Assembly: GCA_026225945.1 (NCBI GenBank)
Contig: JAMJFZ010001815.1
Coordinates: 21,021,501-21,085,500 of the forward strand
DNA: 64,000 nt
Origin: Cricetomys ansorgei
Taxonomy: Eukaryota; Chordata; Mammalia; Rodentia; Nesomyidae
Direction of reading: 5' to 3'
Shown one piece after another: positions 61,263 to 64,000 of the stretch; the first letter of the stretch is position 1, and the number at the start of each line of letters is the position of its first letter. Made by a program: the position numbers and the translations under genes. The notes under the pieces are model-generated. The model did no database searches. It was not told where the DNA came from and saw only the letters and a list, made by a program, of their open reading frames with translations.

Positions 61263-63294
61263 AGAAAGGGATTTAATTGTATATATTTTATAAATGAGAA
61301 AGCCATTCACATTCCTAACCCCTAAGTTCAGATAAATGAATAAATAAAGAACGATGAAATCATTTTCTACATTTCATCCTATCAGCCAGTTTAGTAATCT
61401 GTTTGACAGAAGTAAAAGGGCACTGCAATGTCCTTTTGCTTCCTTGACGCTTACAGCTTACAAGGTGTGGCGAGGCTATTAGCAAGGAGAAAGAAGCAAG
61501 GAAGCATATGCACTTATGCAGGTCTATGCACCTATTTGTAGAGGTAGAAAAAGGAGTGCAAGAGTAAAGGGCCAGATGGGGTGGGGCTATGGAAATAGAT
61601 CTCAAGCCTTTTGGGGGTTACCTATAGACTCTCGCTTCTCCTCTGGGTCATCATGTTTCTGCTAGGCTGGGAGCTGTCTCTGCAGATCACAGGATCCTTG
61701 GAGCCACCTCTGGGACAGACTATTTACAATTTGCTTTATTCCAAATAGCTGTAGCTTATTGGAATAATAACCTCAGTGCTTGGGAACAATTTAAGATGAT
61801 TGAAAGGGGGTAATTTGAATGGAGGAGGAAGCCTACCTCTTACCAGTTCCATTGCATTGATACTTAGGGAATCTCTGTTAACAAAGTGTTGCCAAATAAA
61901 TGTCCTGCTGGGTTTTCTTTAATTAACAAGCTGGCTTGCTTGTAACTATTCCATTAATTGTTTAAGTGAAAATAAGTGCTGTTTAGGATCTTGAAAAGCG
62001 TTTCCTCTTAAATATCCTAAGCCCTTCACCCATGCCTCTCATATCTGTTTTAAATTTGTCTGACAAATTCTCTGTTTTATTCATGGTTCAAAAATAAGTT
62101 TTGTTTAAACTCTAGTGGAGTTAAATTCTGAAGTAGTAGGATCTGAATGGAAGTAATGAGTTGAACTTGTATGCCTGAAAAACATGAGTTTCCATTGAAA
62201 TCATGTTTACTGTCCAAAAAATAAAACCAGCACGAAGTAATGAAAGAAATCCAAATGGGAACTTTCAAAAGCAAAAGCTATTTATATTTTACGATGAGAC
62301 ACCGATCTTGAATATATGAAGCTAGTCTTGACTTACTCTTAGATATCTTTTCTTCTTGGTTGGGGCTTTCTTATAGCTCTGTTGCCTGTCCTTCAAGAGA
62401 CAATCTGAGAGGTTCAAACAACATGGAAGCTCACCCTCTTTCTCACACTCACATAGAGAGCCTTGTGCTTCTGTCATGACAAGAGCTTAGATGGACCCAG
62501 ATGCATAGGCAGGTTGCTGATAGGTGGACCAGATGCAGTTTCCTCCACAGAGGCTTGATGAATAAGCTTGGGAAGGTAAATAGGGATGGCCACTAGGAAA
62601 CAAGCAGGAGAGAGGTGAGAGAATTGTTTCCTTGTCAACCACAGAAATATCCCAGAGCCCTCCTTGCCTCAAGAGGAGAATGCAGCCCCATCTATGGGTT
62701 TCTTCTTCCTTCTTCTTCCAGAACAACACTTCCAACCTCCCCCAACCCCTGCCGCATTCACTTTAACCAGATGGTAAATTTATTTCCAATACACCTTGCT
62801 CCAGAATTCCTTTTGTCTACATCTTACAAAAGGTCAACCTGACACTGCTGTATCACTTTGCATCTATTCAGGCATTCTATTCCACCTAGGGAATGGGAGG
62901 AAGTGTGCTTTCTCTCTCCAGTGCATTCTTTTCTGGGGCAGACCCTTACTTTAAAACAGATAGTTATTTTTGTCCAGAACCTACTTCTTGTTACGGTCCC
63001 CTAGAGCCCACAAGCAGATAAGCCTATGGCTTATGGTTTCCATGGCTCAGATCACTAATTGTGTTCAGGATGTTTTACCAGTTTGTATTGTGTATCAGTC
63101 TTCTCATGTACAATTATACTAATACTATAAAATTCAAATCAAGCATGATGTTGCCGGGTAGGAATAAATCTACGACCAAATAAAGGAGCAGGAGAGTAGA
63201 ACAGTTTCAAGTTACTGTAACATATCAGTTGCTTCCTCCACTGAGTGATTTTCCAAATCAGTCCAAATGATAGCAATTCATCCTGAGGATGGAG
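61263..63294. other. unique intronic DNA
   Basis: No exon or recognised repeat. Open frames here are short without motifs. Confidence 0.5.
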
Positions 63295-63342
63295 GCCATT
63301 GCCTGCCAGGAGTGTGTATGACTAGTTTGAGCAGGCAATGGC
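63295..63342. other. perfect 12-bp inverted repeat (hairpin)
   Basis: GCCATTGCCTGC (63295-63306) and GCAGGCAATGGC (63331-63342) are exact reverse complements around a 24-nt spacer. The sequence is G+C-richer than its surroundings and not part of a recognised element. Confidence 0.8.
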
Positions 63343-63513
63343 ATGTTAATAAAGAGATTTGGTGATGTGTGATTTGGCACTAATATGATTTCGAATATTC
63401 TTATGGGCAAAACCGATTGGTGGCTTCTATGCAGAAGAAGCCATCTCTGTGTAAGATGAAGTTTAGACCTAGCAAGATAAGGTACTTTCTTTTCAAGGAA
63501 GAAACCATAGACT

Positions 63514-63733
63514 CAGTCATTCTCAACCTTCCTAATGCTGCAACCATTTCATATAGTTCCTGGTATTGTGGGGATCTGCGGCCATAAAATTATTTTTATT
63601 GCTACTTGACAACTATAATTGTGCTAGTGTTGTGAATCATAATGTAAATATCTGATATGCAGGATGGTCTTAGGCAACATAGGATTGTTTAAAACCTGAA
63701 GGAGTCTTGACTTCCAGGTTGAGAAGTGCTGCC
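63514..63733 (+). mobile_element. URR1 non-autonomous hAT (Charlie-type) element
   Basis: Starts CAGTCATTCTCAACCTTCCT and ends CAGGTTGAGAAGTGCTG, giving hAT-type terminal inverted repeats. Internal words CAACCATTTCATATAGTTCC, GCGGCCATAAAATTATTTTT and GTAAATATCTGATATGCAGG follow URR1 order. About 220 bp, the usual size. Flanks CCATAGAC and CCATAAAG may be a decayed 8-bp duplication. URR1 is rodent-restricted. Confidence 0.88.
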
Positions 63734-64000
63734 ATAAAGAAACAAATGGCGATCAGAGACTGAATTCGTGAAAAAGAAAGGAAATAAATTGAAAGGGAGA
63801 AGGTGAAGAGGAGAAGGGGTCACTCAGCTGATACGTATTTGTTATGTGGGATGTCCTGTTTCAGGATGCTAAAAACTGGCAGTCTAAAACACTTGAAAAA
63901 TTCCCAGAGAGCTTCTTATTTTTAATCATCATCTCCATTTTGCTTAAGCCAGTAGCTACAAAAGACATTTACTCTCTCTCTCTGTTGTATAGAGATTCAG
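63734..64000. other. unique intronic DNA at window end
   Basis: Nothing recognised except a short TC run (63971-63983). Confidence 0.5.

Overview
This is nuclear DNA from a muroid rodent. Short degenerate B1, B2/B3, B4 and ID-type SINEs, a rodent URR1 hAT element, rodent-type L1 3' UTRs and MaLR-like LTRs lie in A+T-rich, CpG-poor sequence full of dinucleotide repeats. The exact species cannot be fixed; I saw no obviously young mouse L1 or IAP copies.

The only protein-coding unit I can support is one 91-bp exon on the + strand (37538-37628). It has a strong 3' splice site before it and a consensus GTAAGT donor after it. Its frame encodes the S1 helix, the S1-S2 loop and the start of S2 of a KCNQ (Kv7) potassium channel. 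The loop residues PEHTKLASS match KCNQ5 and not KCNQ1-4. The window is therefore read as the 3' end of a large Kcnq5 intron 1, exon 2, and the 5' part of intron 2. Exon 3 (rest of S2, S2-S3) was not found.

Intron 1 part (1-37537): mostly unique AT-rich DNA with MIR and L2 relics, a pogo/Tigger DNA-transposon fossil (13.5 kb), a pair of MaLR-like repeats (11.3-12.0 kb), an unusual tract packed with CTGA motifs (19.6-20.2 kb), a minus-strand solitary LTR with a duplicated 81-bp promoter-like unit (24.0-24.4 kb), a 2.7-kb plus-strand L1 (26.4-29.2 kb) and a long CT/AC microsatellite about 210 bp before the exon.

Intron 2 part (37629-64000): a CA repeat starting 13 nt after the donor, a 1.7-kb repeat-poor block, a minus-strand L1 whose ORF2 lost the reverse-transcriptase core in frame (39.5-43.1 kb), a SINE cluster (46.1-46.9 kb), two solitary LTRs of one family in opposite orientation (48.6 and 57.7 kb), two adjoining minus-strand L1 3' fragments (49.8-52.7 kb), an L1 split by a 345-bp insert with 11-bp flanking repeats (54.6-55.2 kb), a second Tigger fossil with a still-open N-terminal transposase segment (58.1-58.5 kb), and a URR1 element (63.5 kb).

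I found no new multi-gene system. The interesting signals are the exon and its splice-flanking repeats, and the odd structures within several repeats. Repeat names come from remembered family features and were not searched, so boundaries are approximate unless target-site duplications are described.
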